DNA of 64,000 nucleotides from Nilaparvata lugens (Eukaryota > Arthropoda > Insecta > Hemiptera > Delphacidae): positions 44,766,022 through 44,830,021 of the forward strand of contig NC_052507.1 in the NCBI RefSeq assembly GCF_014356525.2, in the 5' to 3' direction. The notes under the pieces are model-generated. The model did no database searches, had not been told where the DNA came from, and saw nothing but the letters and a program-made list of their open reading frames with translations. Positions 22,980 to 35,114 of this stretch are shown piece after piece (position 1 is the first letter of the stretch; the number at the start of each line of letters is the position of its first letter). A program made the translations under genes and the position numbers.

Positions 22980-23403
22980 ATGTCATCTATTGAAGACCTA
23001 CAAGCTATTGCAGTGATAATGTGTGCAGTGTCCAAAAGAAAAAAAAACCGCAAAAGGAGCATGTGGGCGAAGTCATGGCTTGAAAGGAGGAAGTTCACCC
23101 ACCTAAACTTATTGTCCGAGTTGCTATGTCATCCAAAAGATTGGAAAAACTATTTATGAATGAATGAGCCAAATTATTTGAATTTATTAATTATGGTCAC
23201 TTCGTTAATTCCAAAAGAAGACTCTGTGATGAGAAAAGCAATAACGCCGCATGAAAAATTGACTGCAACATTGCGTACTTGGCAACGGGGAGTACATTAG
23301 AAGACATGAAGTTCGACACCACAATCTCTCCTCAATGCTTGGGAAAAATAATTCCAGAGACTTGCTTGGCATTGGCGTAAGCACTAAAGGACTACTGCAA
23401 GGT
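22980..23403 (+). pseudogene. Harbinger transposase N-terminal part
   Basis: Begins at an ATG (22980-22982) and reads MSSIEDLQAIAVIMCAVSK, then WAKSWLERRKFTHLNLLSEL, KDWKNYL, a TGA stop at about 23157, and EDSVMRKAITPHEKLTATLR. After a one-base frame change near 23277 it continues as LATGSTLEDMKF and LGKIIPETC. The R/K-W-x-x-x-W-L-x-R-R and IxPxEKLxxTLRxLATG motifs are characteristic of PIF/Harbinger nuclease proteins. It ends at a donor-like aag/gtaaat near 23403. Another stop falls just before ALKDYC. The catalytic DDE part was not found downstream, so the gene is dead. Confidence 0.85.
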
Positions 23404-24057
23404 AAATATAGTTCAATACAAGGGGCTATTCACACTGAATTATTGTATTTGTACCAAAATTTTGAGTTATTAAATGGAATTTATTCTATGTTAAGTTAGT
23501 AGTTTTCAGTTCCCATGAAGATAGTAAATTTATTCTTGTTCATTGGCAACTTAGCCAGCATTTCTAAAATCGTTATAATTATGATCAGAATCTTATTAAA
23601 GTCCTTGGTTCCCACGATCCCACTTGGAATTATCTATTCTCATGACAGATCTAGACGCCAGAAGTATGCTGAATCAATCCCATAATTCTAAACTTGCAAA
23701 AGGGAAATAACTTTTCTCTCCTAGTTTCCTTCTTGCTTGAACGTATCACCTTCCTTATTTACTGAGGAGAAAGAGAGTGGGCGAAGAGAAATTCACAGGC
23801 GATCGAGTAAATATTTTAAGTAATGATGGTAAAACTGATCAGTCTGGAAGCCTCTGAAAACTAGGAGAGCGATCATTCTAATCCCAGCTGTCATAGTGTT
23901 AACTGTTTCTTGAGATTTTCTTTCAATTTCCAGTAATGTTTTCGTTTGGGGGTACATTCTCATTCTCTCCAGGAGATTGATTGTCCAAGTAAATCGGACA
24001 TTTAATGTAATTGTAATTTAGAAGTAAAGTCCCCCTTATAGCTATGGGATAGTTGAG

Positions 24058-24698
24058 ATAATTGACGATTGATTCCCTCTATACTTCGGATCTTCAATAC
24101 CCCTTTTGGGTGAGTATTTTTATTATTGTCATTGAATATAATTTATCATTTTTGAAGTGATTTATAAGTGTTCGATTTATGTATGTTAATAATATTATTT
24201 ATTTCCTCATAGGAAGCGGTGAATTGTATTTATTTGATGATCTACCTAGATCATCAATTGAATACAATCCTATTAGATATTGGTAATTATTATGTTTCTA
24301 ATTCTGTTGTAAATTTGTCATCAGGTTTCTGTATCGGGCTGAGAATTTCCATTGTAAAAGGGCCGGCGACTTCTTCCAACCATGGATAGAATCGTACGTC
24401 ATTGAACGCTGATGAGGAGAGAACAAGACTAACTCCCTTTTGGATCTGTCGCCGCGACGCCTGAACATTCCTGGAGGACGACTGATCATCCTCACCCTTC
24501 ATCCATCTCCGCCAGGGACTCCGGACATCGCGACGACAACTACAAGATGAGTACTTGATCTTTCCCCACCAGAATTCAATGTGTCCCTTAAATTTTGGTC
24601 TCTTAAAGACAAAGATAATCTTTAATTGAAGAAAGTATTTATTGTAAAGTGTTGTTTGAATTTAAATATTTAATATAGAGGCAATCAATCGTCAAATG
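24058..24698. mobile_element. Short inverted-repeat element nested in the Harbinger element
   Basis: The left end ttgacgattgattccctcta and the right end (tatagaggcaatcaatcgtc) are inverted copies with one mismatch. No coding sequence is seen. The target duplication is not clear, so the superfamily is unknown. A palindrome at 24224-24270 lies inside it. Confidence 0.6.
24224..24270. other. Imperfect palindrome
   Basis: Centred on gatgatctacctagatcatc, flanked by gaattgtatt and gaatacaatcc, so about 20 bases on each side can pair. Could form a hairpin. Confidence 0.7.
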
Positions 24699-24875
24699 AT
24701 TTCTATTTCGGATTCCTCACCACTGGAATGGTACTAGAAATTTCACTAACCCCTCCACCATCGGGGTCTCGCATGATTTCCAAACTTAATTATAGTTGTC
24801 TGAGAATTAAGGTTCTCAAAAGACACTATATATTGTGTATTAAGTCTAACGTTTCCAAATTTGTTTATGATGATA

Positions 24876-25528
24876 TCCTATACTATTAAACGAGCAGTTT
24901 CTGCTTATATGTTTAGATGTTTGGATGTTTAGATTGTTTTTATGTTTGTATTTCACCGGATCTCGAAAACAGCTCTCACGATTCTCACGAGATTCAGAAC
25001 ATAGAAGGTTTATAATATAAAAATTCGATCGCACTAGGTCTCATCCCTGGGAAAACTCGCTGAGGGACATTGAAAGGATAATTATTATTCATCCTTGGAA
25101 AAACAGCTGATAATAATCATTTCATCGTCTGTTGATGATGAAAGTGAGTCAGCGAGTTTATGTGGGTGAGACTGTGACAAAATTATGACTCAGCTGTTAA
25201 ACTTTTGTAATCATTCAATCAGGTATTGAGTGCCGGTTGCAAAAAAGCCGGTTTATTTTCAATCCTGATTAATTCCAGTAGATTCATCTTTTTTAAATGG
25301 TCTTCACTGATTTGATCCACGTGAAATTAATCTGGATTAAAATTTAACCAGATTTGGTGCAACCGGGCCTTATGAGGTAAATTTTTGCATTCCTCTGGGA
25401 ATTAATCTCAATTTACTTTGATTAGATAGAACATTTTTGTATGAACTATGAATGCTATTATAATTTCTTCATTCGTAATAAATTATTTATGCTTTTGTAC
25501 TCCAGAGCGAAGCTCGGTCCCCGATATT
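24876..25528 (+). mobile_element. Helitron-like non-autonomous element
   Basis: The start tcctatactattaaacgag after an A resembles Helitron 5' ends beginning TC. The right end carries gagcgaagctc (small hairpin) followed by ggtccccgatatt. The same right end occurs inverted at 12122-12197. The usual CTRR terminus is not seen, so the classification is tentative. No coding sequence is recognised. Confidence 0.45.
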
Positions 25529-25929
25529 AAAAAATAATGCTAGATAAAAAATTTATTATGATTATGATCTTGAATATTTATCATATGGCATCATAGAGAC
25601 GAACACATATATCGATTTTTCGAATAATTTTGCTATCCATAACACGTGCAAAACGTGTTGACCGAGGGTAGAAAATATGACAGAGGGTGATGAGCGGGTG
25701 TTTCGGCCTTAAGAAGAAACCAGGTTTTCCCATTCACGTTCACTTCCGTCTCAAGAGCAATTAAAATTAATCCGTCTTGAGGCCGGGCCTCACTGGATTC
25801 CATTGCGGCCGGAATCCGGCCTTGAGACCACTTTTCGTCTTGAGGCGACACCATACACGTTTCGATCGGCCTTAAGGGCCTGTTCAGTCCGGGTCTCAAG
25901 GCCGATCGAAACGTGTATGGTAGGCCTAA

Positions 25930-27376
25930 GAACCCTCTATTGTCTCTCTCAATAAAATAACTAAAAAAAACTGTGCACTTTTTGGTGAGCGTTTAAAAGT
26001 TGAATTGAGTAACAATGACAAGTTATACTCACCCAAAATAGGATAACATATCCACTGTGATACAATAATTGTAGACTAATTCCTGTTTCTCCAAAAAAAA
26101 CTCCATCACATTGAAACGTTCCAAAACAAGAAAATGTAGGGATGATAAATGTATTTGAGGATGCCTCTGAATGTTATACTGTATTTGAGAACGTGCATTC
26201 TTGTTAAAAAGAATCTTATCCACCTTTTTATCCGTCTCTAAAGTAGAGATAGCCTCCGAAAGAAATTGCATAAAATCTCACAATCCTAACATCTCCTTTA
26301 TCTATCTCGTCACTATTCATCGATCACTCTGTGTCACGGGTTTCGACACAGTGCCGAGCCTGTGATTCCGAGCGATTTCATCAAGAACCAGACAGGAATT
26401 TCTCATGAAACTTGTTTCGAGTGGCGGTAGGTTGAGTCGAGTTATCCGGGACGAAAATGCCTCCAATCTTGGATAGAACGTAAGTCCGCCCAAATAGGAT
26501 TAGGGCTGTGTACCCCCTATCACCGTACCCCCATCACTCGACACTCACAGCCTCGGGATTAACTTTATCAGGACGAAAAGTGTGGAGATGGAAAGAGCCG
26601 GGCTGGCAACGCTGCCTCGTATCATGCATTTCAAAGAAGGCAATGCGGATACGTCTTTTTATACGGACTTTGTGATGTGTGCGAGTCTGTGTTGGTCCGT
26701 GTGTGTTCGTGTGAACACGGCCCCATCTACATCGGTCACGTGTGAAATGATATTCAAATAAAACCTGCAGCCAGCCAGCTAACTTTTCAGTTGCTTCCTC
26801 TCTTCTAAAAGAATTAGCTCTGTTCAAGCATACCTTTTCGTTCGCGATGATGATTTGTGCACCTTAGTAACGTGTGTAAAATATCGTTTGAAATGTTTCC
26901 GAAGGGAAAATACACCTGTTCCATCACGTTATAGCTTTTTCAAGCAGGGCTTCACCTCAAATAATGACATATATATATATAGGTATAATTTTTTATTGTC
27001 AGAAAGTCTTTTCGTATCATGTAACGATGTAACTGAGAATTCAAATAAGGGGTAATGAAGAAATGATGAAAGAGATATTTACTATACACAAATAGTGGAG
27101 GAGATCTAACTGACTCTATTGGGTTAGCAAATACCAGAATTGGATTTGAGTAATCTACAAGTTTCTTAAAAGTGTTATCGAATAAGACTGCACACTCGTG
27201 CAGTTTATAGAGAGACTGCAAATTCTTTTTTGTTTTATTATAATGTCTATTAAAGCATGAACAATTGAATAGGATTTACTCAACCAATATAATTTTTAGA
27301 TTATCTATTATCATGGATGACAATGGTATGACGCGCAAACAGAATTATTGAACGTTTTTATAAAATAATTTATATT
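25930..27376. other. Non-coding stretch, partly GC-richer
   Basis: No named gene. The part 26330-26830 is richer in CG dinucleotides than the neighbourhood and has a 97-codon open minus frame (26534-26827). I see no domain, and the frame lies partly in GTGTG-rich sequence. It could be promoter-like, but nothing in it decides that. Confidence 0.35.
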
Positions 27377-27442
27377 TGACCGAGCGAAGTAAGGTCTAAG
27401 ATTCAAGTCGACGGTTTGGCATTTCTCTTAATGTTTAAATTT

Positions 27443-27627
27443 TTAAATGTTTATATGTTATATGTTTATATGTTTATATGTTTATATGTTTATATGTTTA
27501 TATGTTTATATGTTTATATGTTATATGTTTATATGTTTATATGTTTATATGTTTATATGTTTATATGTTTATATGTTTATATGTTTATATGTTTATATGT
27601 TTATATGTTTGTTTATATGTTTATATG
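27443..27627. repeat. 8-bp tandem repeat (tttatatg)
   Basis: More than twenty copies of tttatatg with a few shortened units. The two plus-strand frames with repeated YVYMFICL are products of the repeat. Confidence 0.95.
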
Positions 27628-28034
27628 TTGCGCATTTACGGCGAAACGCGGTAATAGATGTTTATGAAATTTGACAGTTATGTTCCTTTTTAAATTTCGC
27701 GTCGACGTATATATAAGGTTTTTGGAAATTTTGCATTTCAAGGATAATATAAAAGGAAAAAGAAGCCACCTTCATACGCCAATATTAGAGTAAAAATCAG
27801 ACTGTAGAATATTATTAATCATAAATCAGCTGTCGAGTTGATTATAAATCGCATGCCATGACGCACGCAATTCAATATCCCAATGTAACTTGATGAAAAA
27901 TCCGCAGCTGTGTAGACTATAAAATGCATGCCTCATTGAATGCAATTTATATGCACTATCAAATAGGATGCAAAGAACTTATAACAGCTTGTCTGGGCGC
28001 CTAGATGTTTTCTAGTTTTCTCGCGCTAAATTCC

Positions 28035-28365
28035 GGTAAGCGTTATTATGATAATAATTAAATCTTGTGTAAGCATGATCTGATCGAATAAATAGATGGT
28101 GTATCAGTGTGGATGTGCATATGGTTTGGGACGTCGTTCAGTTATAAATGTTATTTATTCTATTGATAAAATTTTTAAGTATTTGAAATCTATGTATTTT
28201 TCATTTTTGAATTAGTTGGTATTTTCGTTGCTTGTATTATTTATTATTGCATAATTTCGTATTATTTTTCTTTTTTCTTTTGTATCTGTACAATTTTTTT
28301 TTGTTAAGGAGACATATTTGGGGAAACCCGTTGTCTCCATTGTGAATAAATAAATAAATCAACTA
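28035..28365 (+). mobile_element. LINE 3' end inserted in repeat X copy 3
   Basis: The segment ends with a hairpin (ggagaca at 28308-28314 and tgtctcc at 28332-28338) and then gaataaataaataaat, a usual Jockey/CR1-type 3' terminus. No coding part remains. The left edge is estimated by comparing the repeat X copies. Confidence 0.5.
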
Positions 28366-28650
28366 TTGATTGCGTGCAATAGCGCATGCAATTAATAACT
28401 GAAATAACATAGTATTGTCTCTCGAACTTTCTCTGCTTTGAACTCAGGCTGTCCTGTTGACAGTATGTCTTGAAGGATATTATCTTTTGATGTTATCATT
28501 TTTGATACACCAACCCCAACAGCCATTAGCCGTTCTCACACCGATATCTCGCCGACACGACATACAGACAGGATTTACTCTGATGGACAGTATAAGATGA
28601 GGCTGCGGTTTATAACTGCGCGAGGTCTACTGTTCACAGAACTACTAGTT

Positions 28651-29690
28651 ATGTAGACTATTGATTCCACATTTCTATTGAAGGTCTAATCAATAATGAA
28701 ACACTTTGTTTTCAGTTCAACCTGATCAGCTAAAATAAAAAAGCTAAAGAGTACAGATTATAATTTCGTGGTTATAAGATTGTCAGCTTTGTTCTATTTT
28801 CATCGGATTCCATCAAAATAATAATTGTTCTATTTCAAAGAGGTAAGAGCAGGAGTTAATCCAATTGATTGAAAATTGATTGAAGTGAAGAAGCTTCAAG
28901 GAGCTCGGATGAGAGCAGAATAGCAGTATAGCAGCTGCTTCTACAATGACCCATTTCTTCATAATTGCCTTGAGCTCCAAGGAAATTATGGAGCTTTGTA
29001 CTAATCTCTTGAATATCCCGTCTACCTGTTTGAAAGCTATGAAATTGGGTTTCGTTCCGTTATTCCTCATAACCGACTCTTGGAGGAGGAAATTTTATAC
29101 TCGATCACCTAGCTTAATATTTATTTTTTAAAATTATGTGAGTTTAATAATGAGATTCCAATGAGGGATTTTCCATGTTTGTTAGAGAAGCCAATATGCT
29201 TCAGTGAGTGCATTATTGTTATCTCCAAATCAGTACTTCGCGTGCTTTAGTATTCATGGAAATATTTCAAATCGAAGAATTCAGAAAGAAAACAATAGAT
29301 TGAAATCTATCTGATCATTGTTTGTGTTCATCTTTTCACAAGAATAATAATTCTATGTGCATTAGAAAAAGCTTCAGTTGAACGGCTACAACTAATACTA
29401 CGAAAACTGTGATTCTAATCACCAATCACCATATTAATTCAAATGTAAAAAAACAATGGGAGACTGGAATTGGATAATAATACTGTAAGGAATATAAACA
29501 TATTTTAATTTCCGTTAAAATAGAAGATTTCTCACTCGATTATTGTCTATAATCCTACTATAATTTGAAATCATGCATTTCTGTGGAAAGTATGAATCAT
29601 GAAACTCATAAAATAATATAAAGAATCCATCCGCTTTGTACATTATAAGAACGCGTTAATTGAATATTATACATCTTACTTATATTGAAA
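28651..29690. other. Non-coding stretch
   Basis: No supported gene. Overlapping frames on opposite strands around 28813-29131 show no motif. Confidence 0.45.
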
Positions 29691-29693
29691 TTT

Positions 29694-29861
29694 TTTACTG
29701 TGGATGATACCCACATGAGCTTTTTGCTCAGTGATGGAAAGGTCGTTCGTGAATTGATGTGATCAAACGTCCATGCCAACGGCGGGATTCGAACCCACGA
29801 ACCAGGCGGTGCTATGGCGGACCGAAGTTTGTAACGTTATCACTAGACCAAGCCGTCCGGC
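29694..29861 (-). mobile_element. tRNA-derived SINE
   Basis: On the minus strand the sequence begins gccggacggcttggtctagt, giving an A-box (tggtctagtg at 29850-29841). An exact B-box ggttcgaatcc lies at 29795-29785. Acceptor-stem pairing is imperfect and no intact anticodon arm is evident, so it is not a working tRNA gene. About 80 bases of tRNA-unrelated body follow (ggacgtttgatcacatcaat to gggtatcatccacag) and a short A-rich tail. This is the head/body/tail plan of a SINE transcribed by RNA polymerase III. Confidence 0.8.
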
Positions 29862-30495
29862 AAACTCATATTGCACGTAAATGACAGGAAAGTTGTATCA
29901 TGATTAATATTCAATATCGGTTCAATCCATTCACTTTCTAAGCCAAGTGTAAAGATTTCACACTTAATGATAAAACTGCTGCAACGTGTTACAATCAATT
30001 TAATAATAAACTACTTGTAAACCACAGAAAGAATGCAATTAACCTAAAGGTCGGCGGATCATATCGGCATATCATGAAAGAGATCAGGTTAAGAAAATTC
30101 GATATTAATTTGAGAGTCAAGAAAATAATAATATATTCCTCAAAACAAATATGAAAACCATGAAGAAACCATAAATATTATAAAGAACAGAGTTACAAAC
30201 GATTGCTATAGAATTAAATTTAGAGTTCATGTACTTAGGAAGTAGCGCTATTCCATTAATATTTCACTCGATGTTTTGAAAGATTTCCAAGTTATCAATT
30301 TGCGAAGAGAAAAGTTGAAGAAAATGTAGAAATTTGATGATGCAGCTTACCGAAATTTAGAAGTATATTTTACTTTGCTGAGTCTTCTTGACGGTTAGTC
30401 CAGTTTACTTTAATTCCATGATCCAGTAGTTAAATTCGTTGTACAAACAGGTTGTGTTTCAAGTTATTTTCAAGTTCATCGTATATAACATAAAT
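29862..30495. other. Non-coding stretch
   Basis: Nothing recognisable. Confidence 0.5.
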
Positions 30496-30590
30496 CAAAA
30501 AACCTGGGTTTAAAAAAAGAATCAATCAAAACATTAAAGGCAGAAAACCTGGGTTTAAAAAAAGAATCAATCAAAGCATTAAACTCATAT
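30496..30590. repeat. 45-bp direct tandem duplication
   Basis: aacctgggtttaaaaaaaga starts at 30501 and again at 30546. The two units differ by a few bases. Confidence 0.9.
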
Positions 30591-33500
30591 TGGCAGATAA
30601 TTTATAAATAAGTGAAAAGCGGATATCATTTTCAAGTCAGACCAAAGCCAAAAATTGAAGAGAAGTGAGTGACAAAAGCACACAGAGGAGAATACAGCAT
30701 AACTATCCAGCTGTTCAACAGCAGTTTTGCCAAACTCGCAAAACAAAATACAAAAATATAAATCTTTTATGAATATTATAAACCGACAAAATTCGATTAT
30801 AATTATTCAAATTACTGAAATTAATTATAGTTAACTATTATAGAATTTAATTTTGGTACAAACGATCATGGGGAAATGCATGAAATAGGGAATTTATTCA
30901 TAGAGTTAGAGAGAATTTGATGCTCTATAAGTCTATGATCAGCATAGATTTTTTTCCATCAATAATGAAAAAGGTATGAAGCACAAAATTGTAGACAATC
31001 GAGTGTTTTTCAAAAATGCCTTAACTTAAAGCTCGGATATCTCAAAAACTATTATATGAAAATCCTTTTGGAATCAATGTTGTAGGAGATTCTGAAAAAT
31101 TTCATTTTGTACTGTATAATCATGTCCGTGAAACGCATAGTTTTCGAGATAAATGAAACCTGAAACTTGTACCTTAGACCACCCCCTTGTCACAGATGGT
31201 AGGGGTGGGGACTCTTGGTATGTTTACCTCCTTACTACCCTAAACAGCACTGCTTGGTAAAAATATATTTTTCCTACAGTTACGTTGAAAAGTGGCCATT
31301 GCTGCACTGATTACAGAACGCAAAGAATCACTTTTCCGCTCTAGTGCGGGAAAAATTTTTCCTGCACTCCAGATTTGCAACATGGCAACGCAAAATACTT
31401 AGTAGGTTATATGGAGCAACAGTGCAGCAAAATCAAAATGAAGTTGGTAACAGTGACTGGGCTGCTATAGTGAGCAGAGGTGCAACGAAGCACAACGAGC
31501 AAATTATTAATTAGATATTATAACCAAGGACAACGAGGACTTTAGGATTTTAGGATTAAGGTTTTTATCAATAATAAAATTACACAGAAAAACATTTGAT
31601 GGATTTCAGACAATTTTACCCACAATTACCCACTTCTCATATTCAATGGTAACTGTAGGGAAAATTTAATTTGAAATACGTGCGCAAAGTTCCTCTGCTG
31701 CACTCAACAAACCATTCCGCCCTCGCCTACGGCTCGGGCGTAAACGTTTCTTTCGGTGCAGCAAACTGTCACTTTGCGCACTAGTTGCACAAATAACTAT
31801 TCCAGTTCACTTTTCCGGCTCTGAATTCAACATATAACTATAATAATTAATTCAGTTACAACTGGGAGTTTTCCAAGCGGCTAACACATTCCACTCTCTC
31901 ACAACATTGCTTGGATGAAGTGTAAATTGTGACATACAAATCTCAATTGAAACTTTGGTCATTTTACGCCGCGATTCTCTCAGTCTCAAACATGTTGCTC
32001 ACAAATATTGAGCGTGCAACACTGAAGCGACAACTCAAACTTGAGAAATGTTTGCTGATTTTCTCGGCTGATAAAGTCTTCAACAAAAATATTCTCAAGA
32101 AAACTTTCTTGACACACAGTTTTATCCGTAACTTGAAATTGACATCTACTTGCTCCTCTCCTGTTCGAGCTCAAAACTTTTAGGCTCAACATCTTTCTAC
32201 TGATGAATATTATATTAAGTCCGTTTAGACTAATTATGCTCATAAATGGGCTGGATGAAATGTCCGAGAACGGCTTAATATATCATAAACAAAGTAGTCC
32301 AGTCAATATAGACATAAAAAAGGGTGTGTGCTTGCAATATATATACATATATTGTAGTTATGTTTTTTTATATTATTTGGATACATGAGATAAGTCCAGA
32401 ACCAATTTATTAATGCAAAATTTCCTTGTGCTGAATACAGGTTAACCCAAGAACCTCGTATTTTTGTTCAGCTATTTAAAATTCAGCAATTAGCAAATAC
32501 GTTAATTGGACAGAAAAATTTCCTCTCGCCTTCCTTTGAGATGAGAAGATTCTGAATACGAGATCATCCAGAACTCTCTATCACTATTGAGTACTGAGTT
32601 ATGATTTTTCAAAAATGAGTGAAAATTGAAGAAAAAATCAATTTTGATGAATTTTAGTTTTTGATCAACAATATCTTACGATTGTTATAATTAAGATTCA
32701 AAATCCCTCTGGGCGTATTTTTGTGCTCTACAATCTGAGATCATGTAGAACGCTCTATATCATATGGATTTCCAGGTACAACTGACAACAATGATCCTTG
32801 TATTGTGAAAAACACCTAATTTTCAGCTTCAACTATCATCACCAACTAATTTGTCGTCACATTGATATTTCGCAAAATGATATAAGTTCATGACATTATG
32901 TTCTATGAGAATCACCCTTTAGATGCACTAACGTGGATATACGAATTATATTTTAGGTTTTTTTGTTAATATTCTGTTCAGGGAGGACTTATTCAACCAA
33001 TATTTCGGATATTCAGATATTATTCAAATTTCGAAATCTTTGAAGAAAATGTAAAATAACTTTATTTGGATTGAATATGATAAATGTTTCACTAATGCAA
33101 CTTATATTAGACTGTGAGAATAGTTCATAGGGTAATTGAGTCCATTTGTGCCAGAAATTGAATTGATAATGTATTTTCAATTGGTCATGAAAGGTGTAAG
33201 TTATGAAAAGCAAGAGAAATTGCCTTGAAGTCAAACTCCTCCACAATTGCCCAGAAGTCAAACGCCTATCACAAACTCCTTGTGAACTGAATAGACAAAG
33301 AAATCTCGATCCTCTTTGTAAAATATTATATTCTAGACAAATATGCTATTGTAAATATTGAAACGGATCCATAAGACAAGAAAAAAAGGATAGCAGTATA
33401 AAAATCATAATAATATATCAATTCACAATCAAAAAACAATCTTTCAATTTACTTTCTTCATTTTGCTACATTCGGTGTCTTCAACCATTGTTTGAATCAT

Positions 33501-33616
33501 TTCCCATCAGAAAGAATATAAAAAAATTGGAATGGCCTTCAGTTGCCCCGGGTGATAAGTAACGTAGCTACCGACTACCTTTTACCATGATTGTGATTTC
33601 AAGATTTCAAACATTA
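30591..33616. other. Non-coding stretch with a GC-richer unclassified repeat
   Basis: No gene is supported. 31180-31800 is GC-richer and repeats tgctgca / gcactagttgc words around a palindrome at 31343. It may be an old non-autonomous element but I found no clear ends. 31929-32388 has overlapping frames on both strands with no motif. 32400-33300 is plain AT-rich sequence. Confidence 0.4.
31343..31368. other. 26-bp near-perfect palindrome
   Basis: agtgcgggaaaaa followed by tttttcctgcact, with a single mismatch. No loop bases. Confidence 0.9.
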
Positions 33617-33731
33617 TTACTTTCCCTGCCCTATTACCATAGGTAAGGAAAGTATTGCTTCCCAAAAAAATTTAAGGTACCCTAGTTTCATGTTTTCTAT
33701 ACGTTTCAAGATCCTCTGGGTCCAAAAAAAC

Positions 33732-33788
<57 letters not shown>

Positions 33789-34358
33789 TGTGAACACGAT
33801 AACTCCATTCCTAATCAACCGATTGACTTGAAATTTTAAACTTAAGGTCCGTATACCATGAGGATCCAACAATTAGAAATTCAATAAAATTCAATTCAAA
33901 ATGGCGGATAGTGGCTAAAAAACCGTGTTTTTCACGGTTTTCTCGAAAACGGCTCTAACGATTTTCTTCAAATTTATACCCTAGATAGCTATTTATAAGC
34001 CCTATCAACTGACATGAGTCTCATTTCTGGGAAAATTGCAGGAGCTCCGTAATATTCCTGAGAAGAATGAATTTTGTTAAATTTCTATCACGATTTTCTC
34101 AAAAATGACTAGACCGATTTTTTTCAAATTCATACCCTGTATAGTTATATATCAGCTCTATTAACTGGCATGAGTCTCCTCCCTGAGAAACTAACAGGGG
34201 ATCCACCCCATCCTTAAGGAGTTTACTTTGTAGCCTCCTTCTCGTCCGTGAGGTAGGTAGGTAGAGCAGTTTATTCAAAAGAACACATTTCGATATTTTA
34301 TTTGTAGAACAGATGTTTTGACAACTTTTGAAAAATGCTCAAATTTCATTATTCAAAC
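33617..34358 (-). repeat. Interspersed repeat R1, copy 3, first part
   Basis: Inverse orientation of copies 1 and 2: begins ttactttccctgccctatta and contains a TG tract at about 33734-33790. It is interrupted at 34358 by the BEL/Pao element and continues at 41245. Confidence 0.8.
34354..34358. other. Target-site duplication of the BEL/Pao element (left)
   Basis: caaac directly before the LTR. The same five bases follow the other LTR at 41245-41249. Confidence 0.9.
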
Positions 34359-35093
34359 TGTCGAGGCCATTTCAAATTGTATTCATTCGCTCATTGACTG
34401 CCAGATGGCAGGAGAGGTTCTATAATTTTATAATATCCATTACTCATCAATTTATCGTTCAAGGCACTGGAAAATTTGCCAGTCAGTGTGGATTCAGCTT
34501 TCGTACAGCTAAGTACTCGCTCTCGAGTCTTTAAGATTCAGGAATTTCGTCCTGAATCTGCTTAAATATCCGTGTCGTTTAATATCATAGGAAATTCGGC
34601 CTATACATTATATATTCGTGTACATAAATATTGTATTTTCGTTCTACGTGAAAAGTTATTCACGTTTCGTATTAGTGAAAAGTGAATGCCAGAACTCCAT
34701 TTTAGTTTTGTTTTTATCGATAGTCAAGTCATATCCAGACAGTAAACTTCATCTTAGAAAGGGAAACCAGCAAGGAACCAACTTTAACAATCACATTTCG
34801 GATAAATCGTTTTGCATAATTTCACCCATCTTTTTCTCTCATCTATCCTATCCAACTGTTCACCTTTTACCTCAAATATAAGTAGGCAAGCAATTCGAAT
34901 CGCAACATGTTGGATTTGGGATTTGGTGAGTACCTTTTCTGATTTTCTATATTGTGTTCTATGTATGTGGTTTTTTCTGAATGGATATATTGTTCAGCAC
35001 AAAGATTTGATTCGTTTTATACAGTCCACTTCATAGCATTTGAGACTTGTAGTTTGGAATATTTAAATTCAAAGAACCAGTATATACATAACA
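34359..35093 (+). repeat. 5' LTR of BEL/Pao A
   Basis: Matches 40503-41244 over its whole length with scattered substitutions and a few short indels. Boundaries TG...CA. The word ttcacgtttcgtatta marks a region shared by both. Confidence 0.92.
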
Positions 35094-35096
35094 TTC

Positions 35097-35114
35097 TGGT
35101 CAACCAGACCACAT
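35097..35114 (+). other. Candidate primer binding site of BEL/Pao A
   Basis: tggtcaaccagaccacat begins three bases after the LTR, the usual place. I cannot name the matching tRNA. Confidence 0.4.

Larger units (their letters stand above)
22760..25926 (+). mobile_element. PIF/Harbinger element with TAA duplication, carrying nested elements
   Basis: The ends are inverted repeats starting ggcctaccatacacgtttcg. TAA flanks both sides (22757-22759 and 25927-25929), the 3-bp duplication typical of PIF/Harbinger. The ends also hold a secondary palindromic block built of cggactgttcagtccgg and ccgggcctca. The left third holds a decayed Harbinger transposase start. The right part is filled by two other elements (24058-24698 and 24876-25528), so the DDE domain is lost or displaced. 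Confidence 0.85.
27377..28650 (+). repeat. Interspersed repeat X, copy 3, with inserted LINE 3' end
   Basis: Starts ttgaccgagcgaagtaagg and ends ttcacagaactactagtta. It is about twice as long as copies 1 and 2. The extra length comes from an 8-bp minisatellite (27443-27627) and from unrelated sequence of about 330 bp ending in a LINE-like 3' terminus at about 28365. Confidence 0.7.

Noticed and set aside
26534..26827. 97-codon open frame on the minus strand
   Set aside because: Partly passes through GTGTG-rich sequence. No domain, and no consistent exon signals.
27443..27627. CRISPR-like array
   Set aside because: 8-bp units without spacers; a simple minisatellite in eukaryotic DNA.
29774..29861. 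Functional tRNA gene
   Set aside because: A- and B-boxes are good, but acceptor pairing is poor, no anticodon arm is evident and a SINE-like body follows.
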